A DNA stretch of 64,000 bases from positions 1-64,000 of the forward strand of contig DASZTS010000010.1 of assembly GCA_035547915.1 (NCBI GenBank), read 5' to 3'. Positions 42,401 to 57,400 of this stretch are shown piece by piece. Origin of the DNA: DASSFG01 sp035547915 (GTDB taxonomy: Bacteria > Planctomycetota > Planctomycetia > Pirellulales > JAICIG01). The notes below the pieces were generated by a model. The model worked only from the letters and a program-made list of their open reading frames with translations, was not told where the DNA came from and did no database searches. Both the position numbers and the translations under genes were made by a program. Position 1 is the stretch's first letter, and every line of letters starts with the position of its first letter.

Positions 42401-45400
42401 GCGCGCCGATCAGCGTCTCCTGGACCGTCAAGAACCTGTCGGCCGACACCCCGGCCCAGTCCGACTGGTACGACGCCGTCTACGTGTCGAGCAAGCCGAC
42501 GTTCGATTCCAGCGCGGTCCTCGCGGAAGACTTCAACGAGGGCGCCCATGCGGGCCTGGCGGCGGGTGTCAGCTATACCGACAACGAAAGTGTCACCATC
42601 CCGCAGTTCGCCACGGGCAGTCAGTATCTATTGTTCGTCACCGACGATCTCTCTGGCACCGCCGGCCAGCCGGAGACCGATGGCTCGACCGTACCCGGCG
42701 CCAACGACGTCAAGGCGGTGAGCGTGACGCTCGCCGCGCCGGACCTCTCGGTGGTGGCGGCCACCGCTCCGACCACGGCGATCGACGAAGGAGCAAAGAT
42801 CTCGGTCTCTTGGCAAGTCCAGAACCTGTCGACGACGACGCCCGCGCCGGCCAGTTGGTACGACTCGGTGTATGTGTCGAGCCGGCCGACCTTCGATTCC
42901 AGTGCCGTCTTCGTCGCCGACTACAGCGAGAGCAGTCACGCCGGACTGGCCGCCGGCGCCAATTACACCGGGAACGAAACACTCAGCGTGCCGCGGTTCG
43001 CGGTGGGCGGCGCCTACCTGCTGTTCGTGACCGACTACCCCAGGTACAACGGCGGCCAACCGCAAACCGACGGCGGCCTGTTTCCCTCGCCCAACGACGT
43101 CAAGGCCGTGCCAATCACGCTCGTCGCGCCCGATTTGCAACTCGTCACGGCCAGCGTGCCAGCCACCGCCGTCGAAGGCGCGCAGATCAACGTAAACTGG
43201 TCGGTCAAGAACCTCGGCCCGGTCGCAGCCCAGGCCAATTGGTACGACGCCGTCTATGTTTCGAGCAAGACCACGCTCGATTCGAGCGCTCGGCTGATCA
43301 CCGATTTCAGCGAGAGTAGCCACTCGGGCCTGGCCGCCGGCGGCACCTACAACGACGCCGAAACGTTGAGCGTGCCGCAGTTCGCCACTGGCAACCAGTA
43401 TCTGCTGTTCGTCACCAATTATAGCGGCAGCCAGCCAGAGAACAGCAACTCGTCGCCCGACGCCAACGATGTGTTTGCCGTGCCGATCAGCCTATCGGCC
43501 CCGGATCTGACGGTGACTGCCGCCACGGCGCCAACGACGACCATCACGGAAGGCGCCCCGATAACCGTCTCGTGGACGGTCAAGAACCAAGGCACCGTGG
43601 CCGCTCCGGCGAGTTGGTACGATTCGGTCTACGTGTCGAGCAGCCCCACGTTCAGCGGCAACGCGGTGTTCATCCAATCGTTCAACGAAAGTAGCCATAG
43701 CGGACTGGCGGCAGGCAGCAGTTACCCGGAGAGCGAAAGCATCTCGGTGCCGCAGTTCGCCACCGGCAGCGAGTACCTGCTGTTCGTGACCGATTACAAC
43801 AGCTACAGCGCGGGTCAGCCGCAGAGCGACGGCAACAACGGGATTCCGGCTGCCAACGACGTCAAGGCGGTGCCGGTCACGCTCAACGCTCCCGATCTGA
43901 AGGTGTCGGCGGCCAGCGCTCCGTCGACCGCGGTCGTGGGCAACAATGCCCCGATCGCCGTCAGTTATACCGTCAAGAACATCAGCTCAACGGCTACCGC
44001 CTCCGCCAGTTGGACCGATGCCCTCTATGTTTCGGACCAGCCGACGTTCAATTCGAGCGATCCCAACCAGAAGTTCATCGCCGACCTGAACCATCCCGCC
44101 GGCGCGCTGGCGGCCGGCGCCAGCTATACCGTCAATCAGAACATCACGCTGAACAATATCGGGACTACGGACAAGTACTTGCTGTTCGTCACGAATTCGA
44201 CCGGCAGCCAGCCCGAAAGCGATGCCTCGACCAGTGGCTACAACTTCGTGCCGCCGACCAACGACGTCGAATCGCTGCCCATCACACTCAGCGAACCGAA
44301 CGTCGATTTGCAACTCACGGGTGCCTCCGTGCCAGCGCCCAACGCCACACTGACCGTCGGCGACGATACGCCCGTCGCGTTCACGGTGAAGAACGCCGGC
44401 ACGGTCGCGGCCGCGGCCGGCTGGTATGACGAGGTCTATTTTTCCCAGCATGCGACGTTCGATTCGAGTGCGATCAGCCTACAGTACTCGCAGCCGCTTA
44501 GCGTGCCGCTGGCCGCCGGCGCCAGTTATACGGTCCACGAAACGGTCGCCGTGCCCGACTATGATTCGCTGCCTCTGGGATCCGGCTATCTGTTGTTCGT
44601 CACCAACTACAACACCGAGCAGGGCGAAACCGATGTCACGGGCAACACGCCCGATGCCAACGATGTCTTCGCCGTGCCGGTAACGCTGGCCGCGCCCGAT
44701 CTGGCCGTAACCGCCGCCACGGCGCCGACCACCGTGACAGCAGGCCAGGCGAACACCGTGGCCGTGAATTACACGGTCAAGAACCAGGGGACGGTTTACG
44801 CCGACAGCACCTGGCGAGACAGCCTTTATCTGTCCAACCATTCGACGTTCGATTCCAGCGCCGTCTCGGTGACGACACTGACCAATTCTCCTGACGAGTT
44901 GGCCCCCGGCGACAGTTACAGCCTGAGTACGAACGTCACGCTGCCCAGCGAATCGGCCGGGCAGATGTATCTGCTCTTCGTGGCCAATGCCAACGGCGGC
45001 CAGATCGAAGAAGATGGGTTGCCCAGACAAGCGGGCTACGTGCCCGACGCCAACGACGTCAAGGCGGTGCCCATCACGTTTGCGGCGCCCGCGGTCAACC
45101 TGGCCGTGACGGGCGCCACCGCGCCGACGGGCACGATCGAAGCCGGCAACGGCGGGCAGGTATCAATCGGCTACACGGTGACCAACAACGGCACGGGAGC
45201 GGCTTCGCAGACCTGGCAAGACAAACTCTATATTTCGTCGAGTCAGACACTCGACTCCACGGCGCAATTCGTCGCCACGTTGAACAAGCCTGCTGGCACG
45301 CTGGCCGCCGGCGGGCACTATACCGTCAGTCAGAGCGTCACATTGCCGCCGGTTTCCGCCGGCCAGCACTACTTGCTGTTCGTGGCCGATGCCGATGGCG

Positions 45401-48400
45401 GCCAGGCGGAGTCGACCGGCTCCAGCCCCGACGCCAACGACGTTCAGGCCGTGTCGATCACCACGTCGGCACCGAATGTCGATCTGGCCCTTTCCAATCC
45501 CGCGTCCACCAGCACGGCGCTCTCCGCCGGCGGCACAGTGGGTGTCTCATTCACGGTCAAGAACACCGGCAGCGAAACGGCCGCGGCCGCCTGGACCGAT
45601 GCCGTCTACTTGTCGGCGAGCCCCACGCTCGATGCCACGGCGATTCAGCTCAAGAGCGTCGCCACGCCCGGAACATTGGCTGTTGGCGTCTCGTACAACT
45701 TCAACCAGACGGTGACGCTGCCGAGCAACTTCACGGGCGCCGGCTACCTGCTGTTGGTCACCAACGCCAACCGGGCCCAGGGAGAGACAAACGCCGCCAA
45801 CGACTTGGCAAGCATCCCCGTGACCGTCTCGCCGCAAGGTTTGCCCGAGTTGGCGGTGACGAACTTCGCTCTCGTCAACGACCCGACCAGCACGGCCGCG
45901 GAGAACGGCAAGGTCTCGGTCACATGGACGGTGAAGAACCAGGGCGCGGCCGCCGCCGCCGGCACCTGGGAAGACACGATTTATTATTCGACCGCTCCGA
46001 CCTTCAACTACTCAACGTCGACATCGCTCGGCACGTTTACCGAACCGAGCACGCCGGGATTGGCCGTGGGCGCGACCTACACCGACACGCAGCAAGTGAC
46101 CATTCCGGAGTCTGCCAACGGCGGGAGCGGGTATCTGATCGTGCGGGCCGACTGGGAAGGGTTCTTCAGTCCGCTCCCGGAACAGGGTAATCAGAACGGC
46201 GCGACCGACCTGAACAACATCGCCAACTTGCCAATCACCGTGCAGGCGCCCAACCTGTCGATGACGACCGCCAAGGTCAACAACGGCTCGTCGGCCACCG
46301 CCGCGATCGGCAACAATGTGCAACTGAGCTTGTCCGAGACGGTCAAAAACATCTCCACCACCGTCGCCGCCAGCGGGTTCTGGGACGACGAGGTCTTTAT
46401 CTCGACAAAGCCGACCTACGATTCGAGCGCCAACTATCTGACGAGCTTTTTCGGTGAGCCGAGCAGTCTGGCGGCCGGCTCCACCTATACGCTGAACACC
46501 ACGGCGACGATCGGTTCCGATTTCACTCCGGGCGGCTATTACCTGCTCTTCGTGGCCAACGCTTCCGGTCAGTTTGGCGAAAGCGATGGCGGGGGCGGGC
46601 CGTTTGCCGACACCAATGACGTCATGTCGGTCCCGTTGACGTTGACCGCGCCGAACGTCGACCTCGTGATCAGCAAGCCCTCCGGTCCCTCGACCGCCGT
46701 CGAAGGGCAGAGTTATCCGGTCTCGTTCACCGTGACCAACAACGGCGCCGATACAGCGTCCGCGTCGTGGGACGACGCGGTCTATTTTTCCTACAAGCCC
46801 ACGTTCGATTCCACGGCGCAGGAGTTGACCTCCGCGTTCGCGCCGATGACTTTGGCGCACGGCGCCAATTACAACTTCAATCGCAACGTCACGATCCCCG
46901 CGTCGATTCCGGTGGGCAGCGGCTATTTGCTGCTCGTGACGAATGCCGACGGCAACCAGTCTGAGACGAACACGACCAACGATGTCGTCTCGTTGCCCAT
47001 CACGGTCCAGGCGCCCGACCTGGCGGTGACGTCGGTGATCGCGCCTTCGTCCGGCGTGCTGAACGGCCAGGTACAAGTGACCTGGACGGTCAAGAACGAA
47101 GGGACGGTCGCCGCTCCGACGCAGGGTTGGTACGACGCCGTCTATCTTAGTACCGAACCGGTCATCTCTGTCGGCGCGAATTACTTCCAAGAAGACTACA
47201 GCTATCTGGGCACATTTCCCGAGGCGGCGACCGGCTTGGCGGCGGGCAGTACCTACACCGATACCCAGACGGTTACCATTCCCGGCACGCAGCGCACGGG
47301 CGATCTCTATCTGGTCGTAGTCACCGATATGTATGGCGACCAGGGCGACATCAATCGACTCAATAACGCCGCCGCCTTGCCGATTCACCTCAGCGCGCCC
47401 AACGCCGACCTGGCCGTGACGAGCGTCACCGTTCCTTCGTCGGGCATCCTGGGCGGAACCGTCAACGTTTCCTGGACGGTGAAAAACCAAGGAACCCTGG
47501 CCGCCAACGCAAACTGGCAAGACAGCGTCTATCTCTCTACGAGCCCCACGCTCGACAACTCGGCCACGTTGTTGCAAACCTTCAGCGCGCCGCCGCCGGC
47601 CAACAGTCCGTTGGCGCCGGGGGCCAGTTACACGCTCCAGGAATCACTCACACTGCCGAACGCCACGCTAGGTCAGGAATACATCCTGGTTCAGACCAAC
47701 TCCAACAGCGCGCAGAGCGAGACGAACTTCGCCAACGACGTATCGAGCCAGCCCATCACGCTCACGGCACCCGACCTGACCGTGACCGCGGCCAGCGCCA
47801 ACGGCCTTACCAGCAATATCACGGCGGCCTTGGGGCAGGCGATCCCCGTCACCTGGACCGTGAAAAACATCGGTGCGGTCAAAGCGCCTGCTCTATGGGA
47901 CGACCAGGTCTACATCTCCAGCAAGCCCACGCTCGACGCGACGGCCAAGGAGATCGAGTCGTTCGACGAGTCGAGCCACCAGAACCTGGCGGCCGGCACA
48001 AGCTACACCGACAACGAGAGCATCACGATTCCCCAATTCGCGCTCGGAGCACAATATCTGCTCTTCGTGACCACTGGTTTCGGGGAGCAGCCCGAGTCGA
48101 ACACGACGAACAATGTACTGGCCTTACCGATCACGCTCGCCGCGCCCGATCTCGCAGTGACCGGCGCCACCGCCCCCGGCTCGGCCGTATTGGGCACTCC
48201 GTTGCAAGTGAGTTGGACGGTGGCCAACCAAGGGCCGGTGGCTGCCGTCAGCACCTGGACCGACGCGGTGTATGTCTCGAATGTTCCTGCGCTCGATGCG
48301 ACCGCGACGCTGCTCAGTACGTTCGGCGAGAGCAAGCACCAGAACCTGCCGGGCAGCGGTAGCACCCCGGCCAATAAATACACCGACACGGAGAACGTCA

Positions 48401-51400
48401 CGCTCCCCAGCACGAATATCGGTGGCCGCTATCTGCTGTTCGTCACGAACGTTTACCAGACGCAGCCGGAAAGCGACGCCGGCAACGACACGAACGATGT
48501 GTTCGCCGTGCCGATCACCGTGACCGGTGCCGACCTGACGGTCACCTCGCCCTCGGCGCCGGCACTGGCGGCCGTCGGAGCGACGATTCCCGTCTCGTGG
48601 AACGTCGTCAATCAGGGGAACGCCACGGCCAGCGCCACTTGGACCGACGCGGTTTATTTCTCGACCAAGACGTTCTTTGACAATTCGGCCGTCGCCGCGG
48701 GGAGCTTCGCGGTCGGCAAGAACTCGCCCTTGGCCGCCGGCGCCAGCTACAGCCAGAGCCAACAGATCACGATCCCGAATGCCGCCGCCGGCGATACCTA
48801 CCTACTCATCGTCACCAATAGCAACGGTGCCCAGGCCGAGAGCAACACGGCCAACGATGTCGTTGCCTTACCGATCGAACTGGCCAGCGTCGACCTGGCG
48901 GCGGCCGGCATCAGCGGCCCGGCCAGCGCCAATTTCGGCAACTCGATCAATGTCTCGTGGACGGTCAATACCACCAGTAACCTGCCCATTCAGGCGCCCT
49001 TCAGCGACTCGATCTACCTGTCGACCAAGAGTACGTTCGATGCCAGCGCCACGCTGCTGAAGACGGTGAATGAATCGGCCATCGAGCCGATCACCGCCAA
49101 CGGCAGTTACACCCAGACGGCACAAGTGGCCCTTCCGCTCACGGCGGTGAGCGCCAACGGCGGCGAATACCTCTATGTCGTGGCCGACAGTGGCAACCAG
49201 GTGATCGAGACCAACGAGAACAATAACGTGGCCAAGACGCCGATCTCGTTGACCTTGCCCACCCTGCCCAATCTCGTGCCGACGAACATTGCCGTGCCGG
49301 CCAGCGGGCTGACCGGCCAATCCTTCGTCGTTTCGTGGACCGACCAGAACAACGGCACGGCCACTGCCACCGGTCCTTGGCAAGACGACGTCTGGATCTC
49401 GACCAGCAATACGCTGACCGCCAGCGCCCAGTTTCTCGGGCAGTTCACCTATCCCGATACGCTCGCACCGGGACAGACGGCCGCGCGGGCACAGAGCTTC
49501 AATCTGCCTGGCACGGCAGGGACGTATTACGTCATCGTCCGCGCCGATGGCGACGGCGCCGTCAACGAGGGTCCCAACGCGGCCGACGACACGGCGGCGA
49601 GCGCTAGCACGATCAACGTGGCCGCCACGCCTCTGCCTGATCTGGTTGTGACGAGCGTCACGCCTCCCACGAACGGTGTGCTGTCGGGCACGACCGTGCC
49701 GGTGACCTTTACCATCAAGAACGAAGGGAACGCGGCCACGCAAGTTCCCTCGTGGACCGACGCCGTGTTCGTCTCGCAGTTGAACACGATACAGCTCACC
49801 GGCAACAATCTCGTCGACGCCCAGAAGATGCTCGACCAGCCACTGGGAGTGCCCTATTTTCCGCAGAACGCCAGCGCTCTCAATCCGGGGCAGAGTTATC
49901 AGGAAACGATCAACATATCTTTGCCCGCCAGCGCGTCGGGAACCTGGTACGTCTACGTCGTCACCGACCAAAACTTTTTGCACACGCCGCTCGACAATTT
50001 CATCGATCCGGGGCCGGTCCGCGAATCGAACTACATCAACAATCTGACCGTCAGCGCGCCATTCACGGTGACGCAGGCACCTTTGCCCGATCTGGCCACG
50101 ACGAGTGTGCAGGCCCCGAGTCAGGTCTTTTCCGGGCAGACGGCGACGGTGACGTGGAGCGTGGCCAATCAAGGAACGGGCGTCGCCGTGGGCCAACCGC
50201 TGCACGTCGGTTTCGCGCCCACGCAACCGAATGTTCCGGCCACCCCGTCGCAATCGACTTGGCAGGAATCGATCTATATGTCGACGACGCAATCGATCGA
50301 CGGCTCGGCCATCCTGCTCGACACGTTTACGCATTCCGGCGCACTCCCGCCGGGTGATAGTTACACCGAGAGCGATACGGTCAGACTGCCGGTGGGCGTG
50401 AGCGGCAAGTACTACTTCCTCGTCCAGACGAATTCGGCCAGCCAGGTGTTCGAGGGCGCCGCCACGCCCAACGATACGCTGGCCACCTCGACCGCCAGCA
50501 CGGTGAATCTGACGCCGCCGCCCGAGCTGGATGTGACTTCCATCGTCGCTCCCGCCACAGCGCTGGCGAGCCATCAACTCGTCGTGAATTACACGGTGAC
50601 CAACAACGGTCCCGGGGCAACGCCGATCGATCCCACGACGAATACCATCACGTGGATGGACACGCTCTACCTGTCGCCGACGCCGACGCTCGACACGACG
50701 ACGGCTCTCAAACTCGGCGTGGTCATGCAGCACAACGCCTTGGCGGCCGGCGCTGCGTATACCGACGCCGAGAGCTATACATTGCCCGACGGCCTGACCG
50801 GCACGTACTACGTCATCGTGGTGGCCGACAGCAGCGATGCTGTATTCCAAGTCAACCGCGCGGGCGGCACAGTGACTGCGCCGAATAGCACGGTGATTTC
50901 GTCCCACCCGGCGCACCTCGTCGTGACGGCCGCCACGGCCCCATCGACCGCCAACCCAGGGCAAGTCGTGCCCATGACCTGGACAGTCACCAACCAGGGA
51001 ACCGGTGACACGGCCGTGTCGTACTGGGTCGACAAGGTCTATGCCACCACCGCCAGCACGCTCGGCTCGAATCGCGTCCTCGTCGCCTCGTTCGTGCACA
51101 CCGGACTGCTGAACGCCGGCGCGTCGTACACCGACAACGAGTTGGTGACCATCCCCTACACGATCACCGGCCAGTACAACCTCTTCGTCTATGCGAACGC
51201 GCCGGTCACCGCGCAGGAGGACGGGCCGGCCGCGGTGGTCAGCCCGCCCAACGGCTTTGTTTATGAGCTGAACCCGAGCCAAAGTATCTCGGCGCCGATT
51301 CCCATAACCGTTTCGTCGAAACTGGCCGATTTGCAGGTACCGAGCGTGACCGTGACGCCACCGGCCGGCGGCGTGAAGACGGGGAACCAGGTCACCGTGA

Positions 51401-54400
51401 ACTGGACGGTGAAGAACGCGGGCACTGCCACCACCAGCTCGACGCACTGGTACGACGACGTCTACGTTTCGCCCACGCCGACGTTTAATGCGCAGACTGC
51501 CGTCTACCTGGGAAGCGCCTACGACAACAATCCGCTCGCGGCCGGAGCCCAGGTGAACGATTCGCTCAGCGTTCTCGTGCCGCCGAGCTTGGCCGCCGGC
51601 AACGACTACTTCCTGGTACTGGCGGATCGGCCGGTCGCCCCACCGTCGTCGGCCAACATTCCCGACGTCGACGAGACCGTCAACCTGGTGACCGAGAGCA
51701 ATGAAAACAACAACACCGGCGCGAGCGCCCAGACGGCCATCGCTCTGGGACCGACCCCCGACCTGACCACGACCATCACCACGGCGCCGACATCGACCGT
51801 CACGGGAGACGATATCCAGGTCAATTGGACGGTCACCAACAAGGGCGTCGATACGCTGCCGGCCAACTCGGTCTGGTATGACGAGGTCTATCTCTCGCTC
51901 GACACCACGATCGATGAGTCGTCGATTCCGATCGGCAGCCTGGCGCACCACGGCGGCCTACTGGGGTCGGAGAGCAGCAGCAACAGTTACAACGCCAGCG
52001 ACATCCTGCAATTACCCGCCGGCCTGACGGGCAACTACTACATCATCGTCGAGGCCGATGTGCAGGGTTCGGTGTTCCAGAGCAAACCGAACGATCGCAT
52101 CGCCGTCAGCGCCCAGCCGCTCAACATCTCGCTGACGCCGCCGATCGACCTGGTGGCTGGTACGGTCACGGTTCCCGCCAATGCCGTGCCGGGCGAACCG
52201 ATGACCGTCACATACACGGTCAACAACAACAGCGCCAACGCGAACTCGGGCGATTGGTACGATTCGCTCTATCTATCGACCACGACGACCTGGCAACTCA
52301 GCAATCCGCTCTTCGACCGAGTGCTGCATCAGGGAGGCGTGAGTGCCAATGGTCATTACAGCGCGACGGCTACCGCGCCCTTGCCCGGCGTCGCGCCCGG
52401 CACCTATTACCTGATTCTGCGATCGAACATCTTCGCCACGGTTCCGGAAACCAACACCGCGAACAACCTGAGTGCTTCGTCGCAGATTTCGCTGGCGGTG
52501 CCGTCCATCGTTCCCGGCACGCCGAGCGCGCCTGGTACGCCGGCCACGGGTTCCCTCACACAAGGCGGATCCGCCTTTTACCAAGTCACTGTCGCTGCCG
52601 GTCAGACCTTGCGGCTCTCGCTGACTGACTCGGGCACCAACGACGTGAACGGGCTGTATGTCAGTTTCGGTGACATGCCCAGCCCCAGCCACTACGACTT
52701 CGCCGGCAGCCAGACGCTCGTGGCCAACCAGACGATCACGATCCCCTCGACGCAGGCGGGCACGTACTACATCGACGTCGCCAACAACACGGTCTTTGGC
52801 TACAACGCTCAATCCAATCCCTCGGTCACGGCCCACTATTCGTTGTCGGCCACGATCATCCCGTTCTCGGTGTCGTCGGTCACTCCCAGCCAGGTCGGCA
52901 ATGCCGGCAACTCGACGCTCGAGATCACGGGAGCCAAGTTCGACCGCGACACGACCTTCCAGTTGATCGACTCGAAGGGGCACACTATCCAGGCCAGTGC
53001 CGTCAACGTGACCGACAGCGCCACCGCTTATGCCACGTTCAATCTGACCGGTGCGAGTCTGGGTAGCTATGCGGTGCAGGCCACGGCCAGCGGCGGCGGC
53101 ACGACCGAGTTGGTCGCCGGCTTGACCGTCGTGACGGGCAGCGGCCCCCAATTCAGCGGCTCGACGACCGGACAGAGTCACGTGCGCCTGAATCGCGAAG
53201 CGACGTTCGATGTCGTTTACGGCAACACGGGCGATGCCGATATGGCGGCCCCGCTCATCACCGTTACCAGCCCGTTCAACAACCCCATGTCGCTCTACTC
53301 GGGTTTGGAGGATACCGAGGCCAGCGTTCTACAGTTCTTCGCCACCAATCCCAATGGTCCCGCGGGCATTCTGCCTCCGGGGAGTCAGGCGAGTTCGGCC
53401 GTCTTTTTTGATGCCGGCGATGAAAGCCAACCGTTCGGATTTCAACTGAGCGTGACGACGGCGAGCGACACCACGCCGATCGACTGGAGCGTTCTGGCCG
53501 CGAACTACGTCGATCTCAGCAACGAGTCGCTGCCGAACTGGAACGCCATCTATGCGCGGGTTCAGCAGAACATCGGCACGACGTGGGGCGATTTTGTGCA
53601 GGCCCTGTCCCACGACGCAACCCTGATGCCGGCCTCGATGGGCGACAATCGCATACCGTCCGAGTTGATGCAGATGGAGATCAACCGGGCGATCGTGCAA
53701 GCGAGCACCTCGATCAGCGGCACCGTGGAGGCGACCGATCCCGGGGTATCATACGCCGGGCGGACGGTTTACGCCGAAAACACGACCACTGGCGACGAGT
53801 TCAGCGGCACCGTGCTCAACGACGGCTCGTTTGCCATTGCCGGCGTCACGAACGGCACTTACGAACTGACGGTTGGCGGTCTGAACACCGTCAGCAGTTC
53901 GGCCGTGTCCGTCGCGAATGGTACATCGGTCAGCGGAGCGACGATCCGTGTCGCCAACGGTCTCGAAATCTCCGGCAACATTTTCGCGCCGGGCGGCACC
54001 GTGCCCGTTGCCTCCGCCATCGTCACGGTGACGGCCGCTAACGGCACAGTATTCAGCGACACGACGGCTGCCGACGGATCCTACGCCATCGATGGGCTCG
54101 TGACCGGTACCTATTCGCTCTCGGTTCAGGCCGCTGGCTACGCGCAGCAGGACATTTCCGGATTATCGTTGGGCAGCATCGATCTGACGCAGAACGTTAC
54201 GCTAAACGCGCAGGCGACGTTGACCGGACAGGTGACCTTGCAACCGGGCGGGCCCGGTGGCCCCGTGACCGTGTTGGCGGTCAAGACCGACGGCTCCGAT
54301 GCCGGACAGGTCTTCGAGGCAACGGTGACTCTGCCCGATTTCGTGGTCGGCGACCTCCCGGCGGGAACGTACAACGTCACCGCTTCGGCGAACGGTTACC

Positions 54401-57400
54401 TGCCGCAGACCATCACGGGTGTCAGCGTCTTGGCCGGAGCGCAGATGTCGGTGGGAAGTCTCTCGCTGGTCGTGCCGGCCACGATCAGCGGTTCGGTCTC
54501 TTCCGCCATTGCCGGGTTCAATCCTCAGTCGGTCGCCGTGACGGTTTACGAGGGAACGACCGCTGTCGGCTCTGTGCAACCCGCTGCGAATGGAGGCTTC
54601 ACCGTCGACAACTTACCCAGCGGGACGTACACGTTGGAGATTCTCAGCGCCACGGTGTTCACCGCTAGCCAGACGGTTACGGTCGTCGATGGGCAGAATC
54701 TAACGGGCGTCTCGCTCGTCGTCGAACCGGGCGGCACGATCGCGGGCACCGTATTGAATAGTCAGGGTTCGACGCCGCTGGCCGGCCTGCCTGTGTTTGC
54801 GTTCACCCCAGCCGGCGGAGTATTGCAGACCCTGACCGCCGCCGACGGGAGCTATCAGTTCGCCGGTCTTGCGCTGGGAACTTATCAAGTGTCGGTCCCG
54901 GTTCCGAGCGGCGGCGCGCCGCAAAGCGCGGTTGTCTCGGCCCTCAACGGGGCCAAAACGACCATCAATTTCAACGTTTCCGCGCCTTTCAATACGAAGA
55001 TCTCGGGATCGGTCACCGACGCCGCCAATCACCCATTGAGCGGCGTGACCATCGATCTCATCCAGAACAACGAAGTGGTTGCCACGACCAACAGCGACGC
55101 TTCGGGCAATTACGGCTTCCAATTGTTGAACGGCGGAACGTTCAGCCTGCAAGCACTTCCCGGCGAGGCTTCCTTCCCGTCGGTCGCGAACTTGACCGTC
55201 GCCACGGGAGCGTCGGTGCAGCAGAATCTCGTCGCCGGGGCCGGATCGCTGACGGTGACGGTCACCAACGGTGGCCAGGCCGTGTCGAATGCCATTGTAT
55301 TTCTGAAGACGTCTCTGCTGGCGCAGACCGTGGAATTGGGCGCCGTGTCGACCGGCAGCAACGGAACCGCGACGTTTAGCGACCTTGCGCCGGGCAGTTA
55401 CCAAGTGGTGGTCACGGCCCCCGCCGGCGCTGCCGTGAGCGCCTCCACAAATTTGACTGCGGGCCAGTCGCTGACGCTCCCGGTTTCGCTGGCAACTGCC
55501 TACACAGTTTCCGGTACGGTCACTGGTACCGGGGGAGCCGCCGTTTCGGGTGCTGCCGTCGGCCTGTCGCCATCGGCCGATCCTACCGACGTCAACTGGA
55601 CGAGCACGTCGAGCAGCGGCGCGTTTTCGTTCGGGTCGGTTGCGCCGGGTACTTACGACTTGGTGACCATCGAGAATGGCTATCAGGCGCTCGTGCGAAC
55701 GGGCATCTCGGTGCAAGCCGCCGTCAATCAAACCGTTTCGCTTGTTGCGTCTCAGGTATCGGTCATGGGCCGTCTGACCGACACCGGCGGAGATCCTGTG
55801 GCGGGAGCGATCGTATCCGCCGTTAATCCCAGCGGTCACGTCGTGGGCGACGCCATTACGGCGGCGGACGGAAGCTTCACGTTTACCACGCTGAGCGGCG
55901 CGGGGCTGACGCTAGAGATCAACGCTAAGGGTTTCGCCCAGGCTCAGCACGCGATATCCACAGTTCCCGCGAGCGGTTCACTGAACGTGGGCACCATTTC
56001 GTTGTCGTTGTTGGCCCTTCCGCTGATCACAGCGTCGCCCACGGTCGTCCCCGCCCTGGCCGCCAATGGAGGACCAGGCGCCACGCCAAGCACCTCACCC
56101 GTTGCACAGCCGCTGGACAATCCGTTCGCCGGTTTGCAAGGTGCCATCCAAGCCGTAGCGAATCAGGCTATGAGCTACGTGCCGGGTTTCCAGGCCCTTG
56201 CGCAAGAGGCTCAACAGCAGGTGATCGCAAACCAGGTACACGAACTGTTGCAATACCCACCCCCGCCGGATCCAGATTGCCCCCAGTGCAATTCGCAATA
56301 CGATGCGGCGATCATGGCGGTCGACAGGGCGAACGATTTCTGGAATGGAATAGTGAAGCCCGACCTTGCTAATCTCAGCACGGACGCGGGGACGCTTCAG
56401 GGTATCTGGTTGCTCGAGGGTGCTGCCTTCGCTTCGAGTGTCGGACTCGCGCTGTTCGGCTTGGCGCAGGCACCGGTTCTGCTCTTCGTTCCCGAACTCG
56501 CCGAAGAGGCGACCGCCGCCTCGTTGGCCGCCGGCTGGGTGAACACGATACTGAATAACGTCAGCGAGATGATTAGCGCGCTCGGCAATATGCAGAACGC
56601 AAAAAGCTCGGATCAAGCCACGGCGACCGTCGGACTCATTACCACGGCAGGAAACGGCGCGAATATTGGGGCGAATACAGCAGCACAGTTGGCGGCACAC
56701 CTTGACGGCGGCAACCTGCTCGGGCCGCTCCTCGCTGGCCCTCTCACGGGCTTCATCTCCTTGATGTCGACCCTGATCAACAACCCGATGGGTCAAACGG
56801 TCAAGGCAATCGGGACTTTGCAGCAAGCAGAGGACTCGTTCAACAACAACTTCCAGCGATACCTACAGTTGGTTGCGGATGCGTTGAAGGCGGAAACGGA
56901 TTACGCCCAGTGCGAGTCGTCTAAGTCCGAGCAAGACTGCGAGTGCGAGCACAACAACACCAACTGCAAGCAACCGCCGCCGGGCGGCGGAAACGGCAAC
57001 AACTTTGGACAGTGGCCGCCCAAAATTCCGAGTTACCCGTTCAGCCCGTTCGATCCCAACGAGATGATCGGCCCACAGGGCTATGGCGACCAGCAGTTCG
57101 TGCCGGCCAACCAACCGCTCGATTACACCATCGAGTTCGAAAACGAATCGACGGCGAACGCTCCGGCGCAAGAGGTGACGATCACCGAACAGCTCGATCC
57201 GCATATCAACCCCGACAGCTTCCGGTTGGGCAACTTCGGTTGGGGCGGTCAGACATTCTCGCCGCCACCCAATTCTTCTTACTATCAGACGACGATCGAC
57301 GAAACGGCCACGCTCGGCGTGCTCGTCCAGGTGACGGCCACCATCGACGTCACCACCGACACGGCCGTCTGGGACTTCCTCTCGATCGATCCGACCACCG

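Noticed and set aside
48868..51951. A 1,027-codon open frame on the minus strand within the giant gene
   Set aside because: It mirrors the repetitive, high-GC CARDB coding; the product is Arg/Gly/Val-rich without any family motif, while the plus strand reads clean repeats.
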